Positions 43,875-53,502 of a stretch of 64,000 nucleotides of DNA are shown here, piece by piece. The DNA lies in NCBI RefSeq assembly GCF_900478135.1, contig NZ_LS483470.1:3521001-3585000 (forward strand), given 5' to 3'. Position 1 is the stretch's first letter. Every line of letters starts with the position of its first letter. Position numbers and translations under genes: made by a program. Under the pieces are notes generated by a model, which did not search any database, had not been told where the DNA came from, and saw only the letters and a program-made list of their open reading frames with translations. This DNA comes from Leminorella richardii (GTDB taxonomy: Bacteria > Pseudomonadota > Gammaproteobacteria > Enterobacterales > Enterobacteriaceae).

Positions 43875-44510
43875 ATGAACCGCTTTGTCATTGCGGATCC
43901 AAAACAGTGCATTGGGTGTAACACCTGCATGGCCGCCTGCAGCGAGGTGCACAAAGTCGAGGGCCTGCAGTCTCACCCGCGATTAACCGTTATGCGAGAC
44001 GCAGGCGCTACCGCGCCAATTCTGTGTCGACACTGTGAAGATGCGCCCTGTGCGCAGGTTTGCCCCGTGCAGGCCATTACGCATGCCGATAACGCTATCG
44101 AGCTAAACGAAAGCCTGTGCATCGGCTGCAAGCTGTGCGCTATTGCCTGCCCGTTTGGCGCCATTACGCCGCACGGCAGCAGTCCACTCTCCATGCCAAC
44201 CTCCTATGAGCGCTTTTCTCAGGCCGATGCCCACGCTCGCGAGGCCAGAACTGCGCCGCTAAACAGCAGGCTAAATCCCATGCTGGCCTGGAAACCGGGC
44301 ATGCGCGTCGTGGCGGTCAAATGCGATCTGTGCAGCTTTCTGCCAACCGGTCCTGAATGCGTTCGCGTCTGCCCAACCAAAACGCTGTTTATCATCGACA
44401 GCGACAGTCTGGAACGCGCCAGCGCGGCCAAGAGGGCCGAGGCGATGGACGTTTTCCATCCGGGAAGCTTCGACAATGAAGCCTCCGCAAGCCGTGAGGA
44501 GAGAAGATAA
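43875..44510 (+). CDS. hyfA: HyfA, formate hydrogenlyase-2 ferredoxin-like subunit
   Basis: 211 aa from ATG 43875 (MNRFVIADPKQC), preceded by GGAGGG; an ATG six bases earlier adds MV. It carries clusters CIGCNTCMAACSEVH, CRHCEDAPCAQVCP, CIGCKLCAIACPFGA and CDLCSFLPTGPECVRVCP, four 4Fe-4S sites. It passes electrons between formate dehydrogenase and the hydrogenase arm. The C-terminus is longer and acidic-basic mixed. It overlaps hyfB by one base (TAATG). Confidence 0.92.
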   Translation: MNRFVIADPKQCIGCNTCMAACSEVHKVEGLQSHPRLTVMRDAGATAPILCRHCEDAPCAQVCPVQAITHADNAIELNESLCIGCKLCAIACPFGAITPHGSSPLSMPTSYERFSQADAHAREARTAPLNSRLNPMLAWKPGMRVVAVKCDLCSFLPTGPECVRVCPTKTLFIIDSDSLERASAAKRAEAMDVFHPGSFDNEASASREERR

Positions 44511-46528
44511 TGACCGATCCGCTTTCATGGCTCCTCCTGTCCCTTGCTGCTTATTTAGTCGGGGCGGTACTTCCGCTGCTGATTGGCCGCTGCGAACGCA
44601 TAACGCTTCGGCTCTCCGGCCTGCTTTGCGCCCTTGGCGGCGTACTCGGGCTGGTGTCAGCCGTTTCCGCACTTTGCAGCGGTGACGTCTATCTATTGGC
44701 GCTTGACGGGCCGTTCTCCTTTGCGCGATTTACCGTCCGTCTGGATGGGCTGGCGGCCTTTATGGTGCTGGCCATTTCACTACTAGTCGTGGTGACGTCT
44801 ATCTACTCCCTGTCCTACGTTGAGGAGTACATCGGCAAGGGCGCGAAATACATGGGCTTCTTCATGAACCTGTTCGTCGCCTCCATGGTCGCGCTGGTGG
44901 TGATGGACAACGCCTTCTACTTTCTGGTGTTCTTCGAAATGATGTCGCTGGCCTCTTACTTCCTGGTGATCACCGAACAGGATGAAGAAGCCGTCAGCGC
45001 CGGGCTGCTGTACTTCCTGATTGCTCACGCCGGGTCGGTGCTCATCATGATCGCCTTCTTTCTTCTCTATACCGAAAGCGGCAGTATGGACTTTGCGTCT
45101 TTCCGCCAGACGTCGCTTTCTACGCCGCTGGCGTCCGCCGTGTTCCTGCTGGCGTTTTTCGGCTTTGGCGCCAAAGCGGGAATGATCCCCCTGCACGGCT
45201 GGCTGCCCCGCGCTCACCCCGCAGCGCCGTCTCACGCGTCGGCGCTAATGTCCGGCGTGATGGTGAAAATCGGTATTTTCGGCATTATCAAAGTCGGTAT
45301 CGACATTCTCGGCGCCACTCAGACCTGGTGGGGCGTTGTGGTACTGGCGTTCGGTTCGGTTTCAGCAGTGCTGGGCGTGACCTACGCGCTGGCGGAGCAC
45401 GATATCAAAAAGCTGTTGGCCTACCACACGGTGGAAAACGTCGGCATCATCCTGATGGGCGTAGGCGTAGGCATGATCGGCATCGCCACCCACCATCCGG
45501 TGCTGGCAGTGATTGGCCTGCTCGGCGGTCTCTATCACCTGCTTAACCACGCGGTGTTCAAAGGGCTGCTGTTCCTCGGCGCGGGCGCGGTGATGTATCG
45601 GCTACACACCAAAGACATGGAGCGCATGGGTGGGCTCGCCAAGCTGATGCCCTACACCGCGCTGGCGTTTTTAATCGGCACCATGTCCATCTCTGCCCTG
45701 CCGCCGCTCAACGGCTTTGTCAGCGAGTGGTTTACCTATCAGGCGCTGTTTACCCTCAGTCACGACGGCTCGCTGATTATGCGCATCGCCGGCCCTATCG
45801 CCATTGTGATGCTGGCGATTACCGGCGCGCTGGCCGCGCTGTGCTTTGTTAAGGTCTACGGCATCAGCTTCGCCGGAGCGCCGCGCAGTGAGAAAGCCGC
45901 CCAAGCGACGGAGGTTCCCTGGCCGATGGTCATCGCGATGGGGCTACTGGCGCTGGCCTGTCTGGTACTGGGCGTTGGCGCTCCGCTGATTTCTCCGGTT
46001 ATTGCCAACGTGGCCGCCGCGCTCGGCGGGCAGCAGTCGATGGAAGTTGCAGCTGGCGCGCTGGTCTATCCCGGTGAAGGGGCGCAGACCGTGCTCTCCA
46101 CGCCGCTGGTGGCAATTCTGCTGATTGGCCTGCTGTTCCTACCGCTGTTTATCTACGCGCTGTTTGAGCGCAAGCGCCTTCGTCACCGTCACGGCGGCGA
46201 TCCCTGGGCCTGTGGCTACGGCTATGAAGAGCAGATGTCGGTTTCTGCCGGTGGCTTTACACAGCCTATTCGCACCATGTTTGCGCCACTCTATCGCCTA
46301 CGCCAACTTCTCGATCCGTCGCCTGCCATGGCGAAGGGCATGACGTTAACCCTACGTGGCGCAACGAAGGCCGAGCCCTGGTGGGAAGAAAAAGTCATTC
46401 TGCCCATCGCCCGCGCCGTCGTCTGGCTGGGGCAGCGCATTCAGTGGCTCCAGCACGGCGATTTCCGAATTTACTGCCTGTACGTAGTCATTGCCCTGAC
46501 TGCGTTGATGCTGGCCATAGCGCTATAA
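44510..46528 (+). CDS. hyfB: HyfB, membrane antiporter-like subunit of FHL-2
   Basis: 672 aa NuoL/Mrp-type membrane protein expected to take part in proton or cation pumping. Core blocks are FFEMMSLASYFLVITEQD, HGWLPRAHPAAPSHASALMSGVMVK and KKLLAYHTVENVGIILMG. At least a dozen hydrophobic segments. The length matches E. coli HyfB (672). Part of the hyf operon. Confidence 0.95.
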   Translation: MTDPLSWLLLSLAAYLVGAVLPLLIGRCERITLRLSGLLCALGGVLGLVSAVSALCSGDVYLLALDGPFSFARFTVRLDGLAAFMVLAISLLVVVTSIYSLSYVEEYIGKGAKYMGFFMNLFVASMVALVVMDNAFYFLVFFEMMSLASYFLVITEQDEEAVSAGLLYFLIAHAGSVLIMIAFFLLYTESGSMDFASFRQTSLSTPLASAVFLLAFFGFGAKAGMIPLHGWLPRAHPAAPSHASALMSGVMVKIGIFGIIKVGIDILGATQTWWGVVVLAFGSVSAVLGVTYALAEHDIKKLLAYHTVENVGIILMGVGVGMIGIATHHPVLAVIGLLGGLYHLLNHAVFKGLLFLGAGAVMYRLHTKDMERMGGLAKLMPYTALAFLIGTMSISALPPLNGFVSEWFTYQALFTLSHDGSLIMRIAGPIAIVMLAITGALAALCFVKVYGISFAGAPRSEKAAQATEVPWPMVIAMGLLALACLVLGVGAPLISPVIANVAAALGGQQSMEVAAGALVYPGEGAQTVLSTPLVAILLIGLLFLPLFIYALFERKRLRHRHGGDPWACGYGYEEQMSVSAGGFTQPIRTMFAPLYRLRQLLDPSPAMAKGMTLTLRGATKAEPWWEEKVILPIARAVVWLGQRIQWLQHGDFRIYCLYVVIALTALMLAIAL

Positions 46529-46538
46529 GGAGACGAAC

Positions 46539-47506
46539 ATGACTACTACTCATTCTGCCGTTGACGTTCTCTCCTCGCTGTCGCTGCTGCCGCTGGCTTT
46601 TATTCAGGCTTTGGCTCTGCTAGCGCTGGCGCCGCTGCTGTCCGGCATTTCCCGCGTGATTAAGGCCAGAATGCAGTCGCGCCGGGGACCGGGCGTCCTT
46701 CAGGAGTATCGGGATCTCGTTAAACTGCTTAAGCGCCAAAACGTGGCGCCGGAGGCCTCTGGCTTTATTTCCCGCCTGATGCCCTTCGTGCTCATCAGCT
46801 CAATGCTGGTCGTCGCCATGGCGCTGCCGCTGATTACGCTGGCCTCGCCGTTTGGCGCTGGCGGTGACCTGATTACGGTGATCTACCTGTTTGCCCTTTA
46901 CCGCTTCTTCTTTGCGCTAGCGGGCTGGACTCCGGCAGCATTTTTGCCGGCATCGGCGCCAGCCGCGAAGTCACGCTGGGCGTGCTGGTTGAGCCGATTC
47001 TGGTGCTTTCTCTGCTGGTACTGGCGCTGATCGTCGGTTCAACCAACCTCGGCAGCATCAGCACCTCGTTGGCAACTGACCCGCTTCAGTCGCCGAGCGC
47101 GACGCTGTTAGCCGTCGGCGCCTGCGCCTTCGCGGTGTTTATCGAAATGGGAAAAATCCCGTTTGACGTAGCGGAAGCGGAACAGGAGCTTCAGGAAGGC
47201 CCGCTGACGGAATACTCCGGCCCCGCGCTGGCGATGGTCAAGCTGGGGCTAGCCCTTAAGCAGGTGGTTATTGCGTCGATGTTCGTCAGCGTGCTGCTGC
47301 CCTTTGGCAACAGCGGGACACTCGGCGCAGGCTCACTGATTGCGGCAATCGTGCTGTTTCTCATCAAGCTGCTGGTGGTCTTTGTCGTGGCATCGCTGTT
47401 CGAAAACAGCCTGGCGCGCGGCCGCTTCCTGCTGACATCGCGCGGCACCTGGGTCGGCTTCGGCATCGCCGCGCTGGCGTTCGTGTTTTATCTCACCGGT
47501 CTGTAA
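46539..47506 (+). pseudogene. hyfC: HyfC, membrane subunit of FHL-2, with a one-base frameshift
   Basis: NuoH-like anchor for the hydrogenase arm. Frame 1 from 46539 gives a normal HyfC start (...KARMQSRRGPGVLQEYRDLVK...) up to RFFFALAG at about 46925. There GGC-TGG-ACT-CCG breaks the expected G-L-D-S-G-S; one added C between 46925 and 46926 restores GLDSGSIFAGIGAS and then VTLGVLVEPIL through FDVAEAEQELQEGP to the end. The corrected product is 322 aa (E. coli 315). The lesion is either a real mutation or a base-calling error. Downstream frames are intact and well conserved, so the break is recent if real. Confidence 0.9.
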
Positions 47507-47520
47507 GGAGCTGAATACCG

Positions 47521-48963
47521 ATGATGGAAAATATCGCTCTCGCAACCGTTCTGGTGCCCTTTATCGGCGCGGCCATTGTTGGCTTAGCCCCCGGGAAGCA
47601 GGCTAAGCTGCTGTGCGCTATCGTTGCCGCCACTGCCTCGCTACTCTCCCTGACCCTCGCTATCGGCTGGCTTAACGGCGGCAGAATAGACGCCGCCTAT
47701 CCCCTCGTCAGCATCGGCAGCGTTGAGCTGTTTGGACTGGTGGTGGATCGCATAAGCACGCTGATTACCTTCGCGGTCGTGTTCCTCGGCTTTTTAGTGA
47801 GTGTTTACTCTTCTGCCTACTTAACCAATGGTAACAAAGAACACCCTCACGAAGGTCTCCCCCGCTACTACGCGCTGCTGCTGGTGTTTATTGGCGCAAT
47901 GGCCGGGTTGGTTCTATCTTCCACGCTGGTAGGCCAACTGCTGTTCTTTGAAATCACCGGCGGCTGTTCCTGGGCGCTGATCGGCTACTATCAGAAACCA
48001 AAGCCGCTGCGCTCGGCTCTGAAGGCGCTGCTTATCACTCACGTTGCCGCCGTTGGGCTTTATCTGGCCGCTGCCTATCTGTTTGCTGAAACCGGCACTT
48101 TCTCGCTAACCGCGTTAGCCACTCTTAACAGTGATGCGAAAACGCTGGTACTGTTTGGCATTCTGTTTGCCGCCTGGGGCAAATCGGCCCAGCTGCCGCT
48201 GCACGTCTGGCTGCCGGACGCGATGGAAGCGCCTACTCCAGTGAGCGCCTACTTACACGCCGCGTCGATGGTTAAGGTCGGTGTCTATATTTTCGCCCGC
48301 GGCCTGATGTCCGCCGGAGAAATCCCGGAAATCATCGGCATCGTCGGCGTAGTGATGGCTACGATCACCCTGATTTACGGCTTCATTATGTATCTGCCGC
48401 AAACCGACCTTAAGCGGCTGCTGGCCTACTCCACCATCACTCAGCTGTCATACATCTTTCTGGCGCTGTCGCTATCCGCCTTTGGCTCCGAGATGGCGTT
48501 CGACGGCGGTATTGCCTACATCTTTAACCACGCGTTTGCCAAGAGCCTCTTCTTCCTGGTCGCGGGCGCGCTCAGCTACAGCTGCGGCACCCGTATGCTG
48601 CCAAGGCTTCGCGGCATCATGCGCCGTATGCCGCTGCTGGGAGTGGGGTTCTGCGTCGCGGCAATGGCAATCACCGGCATTCCGCCGTTTAACGGATTTT
48701 TCAGCAAGTTCCCGCTGTTTGCGGCAGGTTTTGAGCTGTCCAGCGCACACGGCTGGATGCTGCCCGTCATGATCCTGGCGCTGGTGGAATCCGTCGCCAG
48801 CTTCGGCTGGTTCCTTTACTGGTTCGGCAAAACTGTACCGGGTGAACCCTCGGAGGAAGTGGCTAACGCCTCGCCGGTTCCCCTTGCCATGCAGGGCGTG
48901 CTTCTCGTGTTAATTGTGATGTCCCTGTGCTCAAGCTTCATCGCAGCCTGGTGGCTAGGATAA
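47521..48963 (+). CDS. hyfD: HyfD, membrane antiporter-like subunit of FHL-2
   Basis: 480 aa NuoM/L-type protein. Blocks include FFEITGGCSWALIGYYQKPK, LPLHVWLPDAMEAPTPVSAYLHAASMVK and KRLLAYSTITQLSYIFL, with HAFAKSLFFLVAGALSY later. Present in hyf-type but not hyc-type operons, which helps fix this cluster as formate hydrogenlyase-2. GGAG precedes the start, 14 bp after hyfC. Confidence 0.95.
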   Translation: MMENIALATVLVPFIGAAIVGLAPGKQAKLLCAIVAATASLLSLTLAIGWLNGGRIDAAYPLVSIGSVELFGLVVDRISTLITFAVVFLGFLVSVYSSAYLTNGNKEHPHEGLPRYYALLLVFIGAMAGLVLSSTLVGQLLFFEITGGCSWALIGYYQKPKPLRSALKALLITHVAAVGLYLAAAYLFAETGTFSLTALATLNSDAKTLVLFGILFAAWGKSAQLPLHVWLPDAMEAPTPVSAYLHAASMVKVGVYIFARGLMSAGEIPEIIGIVGVVMATITLIYGFIMYLPQTDLKRLLAYSTITQLSYIFLALSLSAFGSEMAFDGGIAYIFNHAFAKSLFFLVAGALSYSCGTRMLPRLRGIMRRMPLLGVGFCVAAMAITGIPPFNGFFSKFPLFAAGFELSSAHGWMLPVMILALVESVASFGWFLYWFGKTVPGEPSEEVANASPVPLAMQGVLLVLIVMSLCSSFIAAWWLG

Positions 48964-48974
48964 CGGAGTTGATG

Positions 48975-49625
48975 ATGACCGGAACGCTTATAGTAAACAA
49001 TCTGGCAGGACTGCTGATCGTCAGCTCCCTGCTCGTTATCGGCGCCAAACGTCCGAAAAACGCCGCACTCTTTTACGCCCTACAGTCGCTGATTCTGGTG
49101 CTGATCTTTATCGCACTGGCCTACACCATGAAAGCCGAAGAGCTGTTCTGGTGGTCAGGCACCGCCTTTATCACCAAGGTGCTGCTGGTGCCGTGGATAA
49201 TGTATAAAGCCTTGGGCAAACTACAGGATCCGCGAGCGGACACGCCGGTTATCGGCCTTGGCTGGCTTATCCTTATCGCTGCCGTGATTATCGTGCTGAG
49301 CTATCTGGTGGTCGACTCCGTCCATCTACCGGTGGTGGAAGGGCTTAAGCCCGCCCTCAGCGTCTCTCTCAGTCACTTCTTCTTAGGGCTGCTGTGCATC
49401 GTCAGCCAGCGCAACATCCTTAAGCAAATCTTCGGCTACTGCCTGATGGAGAACGGCGCGCACCTGACGCTGGCGCTGATGGCCTACAAGGCGCCGGAGC
49501 TGGTAGAGGTCGGTATCGCAACCGACGCCATTTTCGCCGTTATTATCATGTCCTTTATGGCGCGCAGAATTTACCACACGCTGAAAACCCTGGACGTTCG
49601 GCAACTGACGGCATTGAAGGGGTAA
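48975..49625 (+). CDS. hyfE: HyfE, membrane subunit of FHL-2
   Basis: 216 aa from ATG 48975 (MTGTLIVNNLAGL), the same length as E. coli HyfE; GGAG is six bases upstream. Hydrophobic NuoK-like protein with the characteristic block GLLCIVSQRNILKQIFGYCL and MENGAHLTLALMAYKAPELVEVG. Frames open as far upstream as 48927 inside hyfD are not credible starts. Confidence 0.94.
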   Translation: MTGTLIVNNLAGLLIVSSLLVIGAKRPKNAALFYALQSLILVLIFIALAYTMKAEELFWWSGTAFITKVLLVPWIMYKALGKLQDPRADTPVIGLGWLILIAAVIIVLSYLVVDSVHLPVVEGLKPALSVSLSHFFLGLLCIVSQRNILKQIFGYCLMENGAHLTLALMAYKAPELVEVGIATDAIFAVIIMSFMARRIYHTLKTLDVRQLTALKG

Positions 49626-49631
49626 CGGAAA

Positions 49632-51194
49632 ATGACCAATACGCTATGGATTTACGCACTGCTCTCAGTGCCGCTGCTGATTTCACTGCTGTGCTTTGCC
49701 TGCCGCTGGCTGGGTGAAGCGCGCCGGGCTGTAACTGGGCTGCACACTGCGGGTATTGTACTCACCTGCGCGCTATCGATGCTGGTCATTAATGCCGAAA
49801 TGGCCTCCGGCGCACTGCTGGCGCTGCACCAGTGGATTTATATAGACAGCCTTGGCGCGCTGTTTATCGGCATTATCGGCGTAATAGGGCTGCTGGCAGG
49901 GCTTTACTCTATTGGCTATATGGGACATGAAGTCGAACACGGCGAGGTCAGCGTTACCACGCTGTGCAGCTATTACGGCTTCTTTCACCTGTTTTTGTTC
50001 ACCATGCTGCTGGCGGTGACGGCCAACAATATCATTATGATGTGGGTCGCCATTGAGGCAACGACCCTGAGTTCGGCCTTTCTGGTGGGGCTTTACGGGC
50101 AGCGCTCCTCGCTGGAAGCGGCCTGGAAGTACATCATTATCTGTACCGTTGGCGTGGCGTTTGGGCTGTACGGCACCGTGCTGGTTTACGCCAACGCGGC
50201 CAGCGTTCTGGCAGATCCTAGTCAGGCTATCTTCTGGACCGTCCTGCATCAGAACGCCAACCTGCTCGACCCAACGCTGATGCACTTGGCCTTCGCCTTT
50301 GTGCTCATAGGCTTCGGCACCAAGTCCGGCCTGTTCCCTATGCACGCCTGGCTGCCGGATGCCCACAGCGAAGCCCCCAGCCCCACCAGCGCCATGCTGT
50401 CGGCAGTGCTGCTCAACTGCGCTATGTTAGTGGTTGTTCGTTACTACATCATCGTCAACAAAGCCATCGGCGCCGAATTCCCGCAAATGCTGATGCTGAT
50501 TTTTGGCCTGCTGTCGGTAGCCGTCGCCGCGCTGTTTATTATCGTTCAGCGCGACATCAAGCGGCTTTTGGCCTACTCCAGCGTGGAAAATATGGGGCTT
50601 ATCGCCTTGGCCTTCGGCATCGGCGGCCCCTTGGGCACGCTGGCGGCGCTGCTGCATACCGTTAACCACAGCCTGGCGAAAACCCTGCTGTTCTGCTGCT
50701 CGGGCAACGTCCTGCTGAAATACGGCACGCGGGACATGGACGCTGTGAAAGGCATTATGCGCGTAGCGCCCGTCACTGCGGTGCTGTTCGCCGGCGGCGC
50801 GCTGGCGCTCGGCGGTATGCCGCCGTTTAACGTGTTTGTTAGCGAATTTATGCTGGTCACTGCGGGTATTCAGGCAGGCAAAGTCGCCGTGACCGTTGTT
50901 TGCCTGCTGCTGTTAACTATCGTACTGGCCGGGCTGGTAAGAATGGTGGCTTCGACGGTGTTAGGGCCTAGCCCTGAAGCGCTGGCCAAGGGCGAGCTTG
51001 GGTCAATGACCCTGCTGCCCATCGCCCTGCTGATGGTTTTAATGCTGGTGATGGGGCTGCATATTCCACAGCCGGTTCTCCAGCTGTTACACAACGCCGC
51101 CGCGATCGTCATGGATAACGGCAGCGTACCCGCCAGCGACATGCTGACGCTGCCTTGGCAAAGCGTTCAGACAACCATCGTCCACGGCCAATAA
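49632..51194 (+). CDS. hyfF: HyfF, membrane antiporter-like subunit of FHL-2
   Basis: 520 aa NuoN/M-like protein, E. coli HyfF being about 526. Core blocks MMWVAIEATTLSSAFLVGLY, HAWLPDAHSEAPSPTSAMLSAVLLN and KRLLAYSSVENMGLIALAFG. The third antiporter-like subunit of the complex, again specific to hyf-type clusters. Confidence 0.95.
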   Translation: MTNTLWIYALLSVPLLISLLCFACRWLGEARRAVTGLHTAGIVLTCALSMLVINAEMASGALLALHQWIYIDSLGALFIGIIGVIGLLAGLYSIGYMGHEVEHGEVSVTTLCSYYGFFHLFLFTMLLAVTANNIIMMWVAIEATTLSSAFLVGLYGQRSSLEAAWKYIIICTVGVAFGLYGTVLVYANAASVLADPSQAIFWTVLHQNANLLDPTLMHLAFAFVLIGFGTKSGLFPMHAWLPDAHSEAPSPTSAMLSAVLLNCAMLVVVRYYIIVNKAIGAEFPQMLMLIFGLLSVAVAALFIIVQRDIKRLLAYSSVENMGLIALAFGIGGPLGTLAALLHTVNHSLAKTLLFCCSGNVLLKYGTRDMDAVKGIMRVAPVTAVLFAGGALALGGMPPFNVFVSEFMLVTAGIQAGKVAVTVVCLLLLTIVLAGLVRMVASTVLGPSPEALAKGELGSMTLLPIALLMVLMLVMGLHIPQPVLQLLHNAAAIVMDNGSVPASDMLTLPWQSVQTTIVHGQ

Positions 51195-51220
51195 ATCAGG
51201 AACGACAGGAGAAACAAAAC

Positions 51221-52933
51221 GTGAATACCCTTAGTGAAACCCGTGTCGGTCATGATTATGTTGAAGGCGTAAAGCAAAAGTTCCCAGCCGCGGTGCTGGA
51301 AGAGAGCTGGCAGACGCACAATCAGGTTACCCTTACGGTCAAAACCAACTCGCTGCCGGAGATCGTCGAGTGGCTTTACTACGTTCAGGGCGGCTGGCTG
51401 TCAGTGCTGTTTGGCAACGACGAGCGTCCTCTCAACGGCCACTATGCCGTTTATTACGTGCTGTCGATGGAAGCCACGGTCAAGAGCTTCGTCACGATTA
51501 AAGCGTTTGTCGACGACGCCACGCTGGAATTCCCTTCCGTAACGCCTCGCGTACCGGCCTGCGTCTGGGGTGAGCGCGAAGTGCGCGATATGTACGGCCT
51601 GCGCCCGGTAGGGCTGCCCGACGAGCGCCGACTGGTGCTGCCTGACGACTGGCCAGACGATCTCTACCCGCTGCGCAAAGACGCCATGGACTACCGCGAG
51701 CGCCCGGATCCGACCACTAATACGGAAACCTATCGCTTCGTCAACGAAGGCGGTGAAAGCCGCGTGGTGCCGATCGGCCCCATGCACATTACCTCCGACG
51801 AGCCGGGGCACTTCCGGCTGTTCGTTGACGGGGAAGACATTGTCGACGCCGACTATCGCCTGTTCTACGTTCACCGCGGCATGGAAAAGCTGGCGGAAAC
51901 CCGCATGGGCTACGATGAAGTGACCTTTCTGGCCGACCGAGTGTGTGGCATCTGCGGCTTTACCCACAGCGTGGCCTACGCCAACTCGGTTGAAAACGCT
52001 CTTGGTATTATCGTTCCTGAGCGGGCACAGATGATCCGCACTGTGCTGCTGGAGGTCGAGCGCCTGCACAGCCACCTGCTGAACATCGGCCTTTCTTGCC
52101 ACTTTGTCGGTTTTGATACCGGCTTTATGCAGTTTTTCCGCGTGCGCGAGAAGGCGATGAAAATGGCGGAAATGCTGACCGGCGCGCGCAAAACCTACGG
52201 TTTGAACCTGATCGGCGGCGTGCGCAGAGACATTCTGAAAAGCCAGCGGCTCGAGTCGCTGAAAACCCTGCGGGAAATGCGCGAAGAGGTGACGCGGCTG
52301 GTAGAGATCCTGCTGGAAACGCCCAACATGCAGCAGCGTACGGTGAACGTCGGCATTCTGGATCGCAAAGTCGCCAGAGACTACAGCCCGGTAGGTCCAC
52401 TGGTTCGCGCCAGCGGCTACTTCCGCGACGTGCGTAAACTTCATCCTTTTGCAGGCTATGCCGATGTGCCTTTTGACGTTCACGTTAAGGACGGCTGCGA
52501 CGTAAATTCCCGCGTAATGATCCGCATTCAGGAGTTTTACGAGTCCATCGCCATTATCGAATACGCGCTGGACAACCTGCCGGATGGCCCGCTGCTAGTA
52601 GAGGGATTCCGCTATCAGCCGCATCGCTTCGCGTTAGGCATTACCGAAGCGCCGCGCGGAGAAGACATTCACTGGAGCATGCTGGGCGACAACCAAAAGC
52701 TTTACCGCTGGCGCTGTCGCGCGGCGACTTACGCCAACTGGCCGCCGCTGCGCTACATGCTGCGCGGCAACACGGTGTCCGACGCGCCGCTGATTATCGG
52801 CAGCCTCGACCCCTGCTATTCGTGCACTGACCGCGTTACCGTGGTCGACGTGCGCAAGCGCAAGGCGCAGACCGTGGCCTACAAAGAGATCGAGCGCTAC
52901 GGCATTGAGCGCAAGAACTCTCCGCTGAAGTAA
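51221..52933 (+). CDS. hyfG: HyfG, large [NiFe]-hydrogenase subunit of FHL-2
   Basis: 570 aa from GTG 51221 (reads MNTLSETRVGHDY), with AGGAGAAAC just upstream; an ATG at 51155 would overlap hyfF by 40 bases. An N-terminal NuoC-like domain (to about residue 170) is fused to a NuoD-like catalytic domain. Nickel ligands are in RVCGICGFTHS and DPCYSCTDR. A 32-residue tail after that Arg (from VTVVDVRKR to the end) is the segment HycI-type proteases remove after metal insertion. It evolves or consumes H2 at the inner face of the membrane. Confidence 0.96.
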   Translation: MNTLSETRVGHDYVEGVKQKFPAAVLEESWQTHNQVTLTVKTNSLPEIVEWLYYVQGGWLSVLFGNDERPLNGHYAVYYVLSMEATVKSFVTIKAFVDDATLEFPSVTPRVPACVWGEREVRDMYGLRPVGLPDERRLVLPDDWPDDLYPLRKDAMDYRERPDPTTNTETYRFVNEGGESRVVPIGPMHITSDEPGHFRLFVDGEDIVDADYRLFYVHRGMEKLAETRMGYDEVTFLADRVCGICGFTHSVAYANSVENALGIIVPERAQMIRTVLLEVERLHSHLLNIGLSCHFVGFDTGFMQFFRVREKAMKMAEMLTGARKTYGLNLIGGVRRDILKSQRLESLKTLREMREEVTRLVEILLETPNMQQRTVNVGILDRKVARDYSPVGPLVRASGYFRDVRKLHPFAGYADVPFDVHVKDGCDVNSRVMIRIQEFYESIAIIEYALDNLPDGPLLVEGFRYQPHRFALGITEAPRGEDIHWSMLGDNQKLYRWRCRAATYANWPPLRYMLRGNTVSDAPLIIGSLDPCYSCTDRVTVVDVRKRKAQTVAYKEIERYGIERKNSPLK

Positions 52934-52947
52934 CGCCGAGGTGAACT

Positions 52948-53502
52948 ATGTTTAAACTGCTGAAAACCATACTGAACGTCGGCGACACTACGGTTAAATA
53001 TCCGTTTAAGCCCTATGACGTTTGTCAGGACTTCCGCGGCAAGCCGGAGTATAACGCCGAGCAGTGTATCGCCTGCGCAGCCTGCACCATGGCCTGCCCC
53101 GCCAACGCCCTGACGATGAATACTGATGCAGCCAGCGGTGAGCGCGTCTGGGCGCTGTTTCTTGGCCGATGCATTTTCTGCGGCCGCTGTGAAGAAGTGT
53201 GCCCCACCAGGGCAATACGACTGTCGGAAGAGTTCGAGCTGGCAGTATTCAACAAGCAGGATCTGTTTCAAGAGGCGGTCTTTCAGGTCGCCTCCTGCCG
53301 CGTCTGCCACAAGCCGTTCGCACCGCAAAAGTCTATCGATTATGCCATCGCGCTCATGGTTCAGGCCGGTATGACTCAAGAAGAAGCACAAAGCCGACGC
53401 ATCCAGTTCGAGACCTGCCCTGAATGTAAACGCAAGCAAAGCATGGTGCATACCGACAGAGTCACTCTGGGCCCGCATCTTAATCAGGAGGCGACAAAAT
53501 GA
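52948..53502 (+). CDS. hyfH: HyfH, two-cluster ferredoxin subunit of FHL-2
   Basis: 184 aa NuoI-like protein (E. coli 181). Clusters CIACAACTMACPANA and CIFCGRCEEVCPTRA. A C-terminal pair of CxxC motifs (CRVCHKPF and CPECKRKQS) is typical of HyfH/HycF. It overlaps hyfI by four bases. Confidence 0.94.
   Translation: MFKLLKTILNVGDTTVKYPFKPYDVCQDFRGKPEYNAEQCIACAACTMACPANALTMNTDAASGERVWALFLGRCIFCGRCEEVCPTRAIRLSEEFELAVFNKQDLFQEAVFQVASCRVCHKPFAPQKSIDYAIALMVQAGMTQEEAQSRRIQFETCPECKRKQSMVHTDRVTLGPHLNQEATK

Noticed and set aside
46915..46990. Programmed frameshifting in hyfC
   Set aside because: No slippery heptamer or strong downstream structure is apparent, and HyfC homologues are read in one frame.
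51401..52483. A 360-codon minus-strand frame opposite hyfG
   Set aside because: Shadow of hyfG; the plus-strand frame carries all the hydrogenase motifs.
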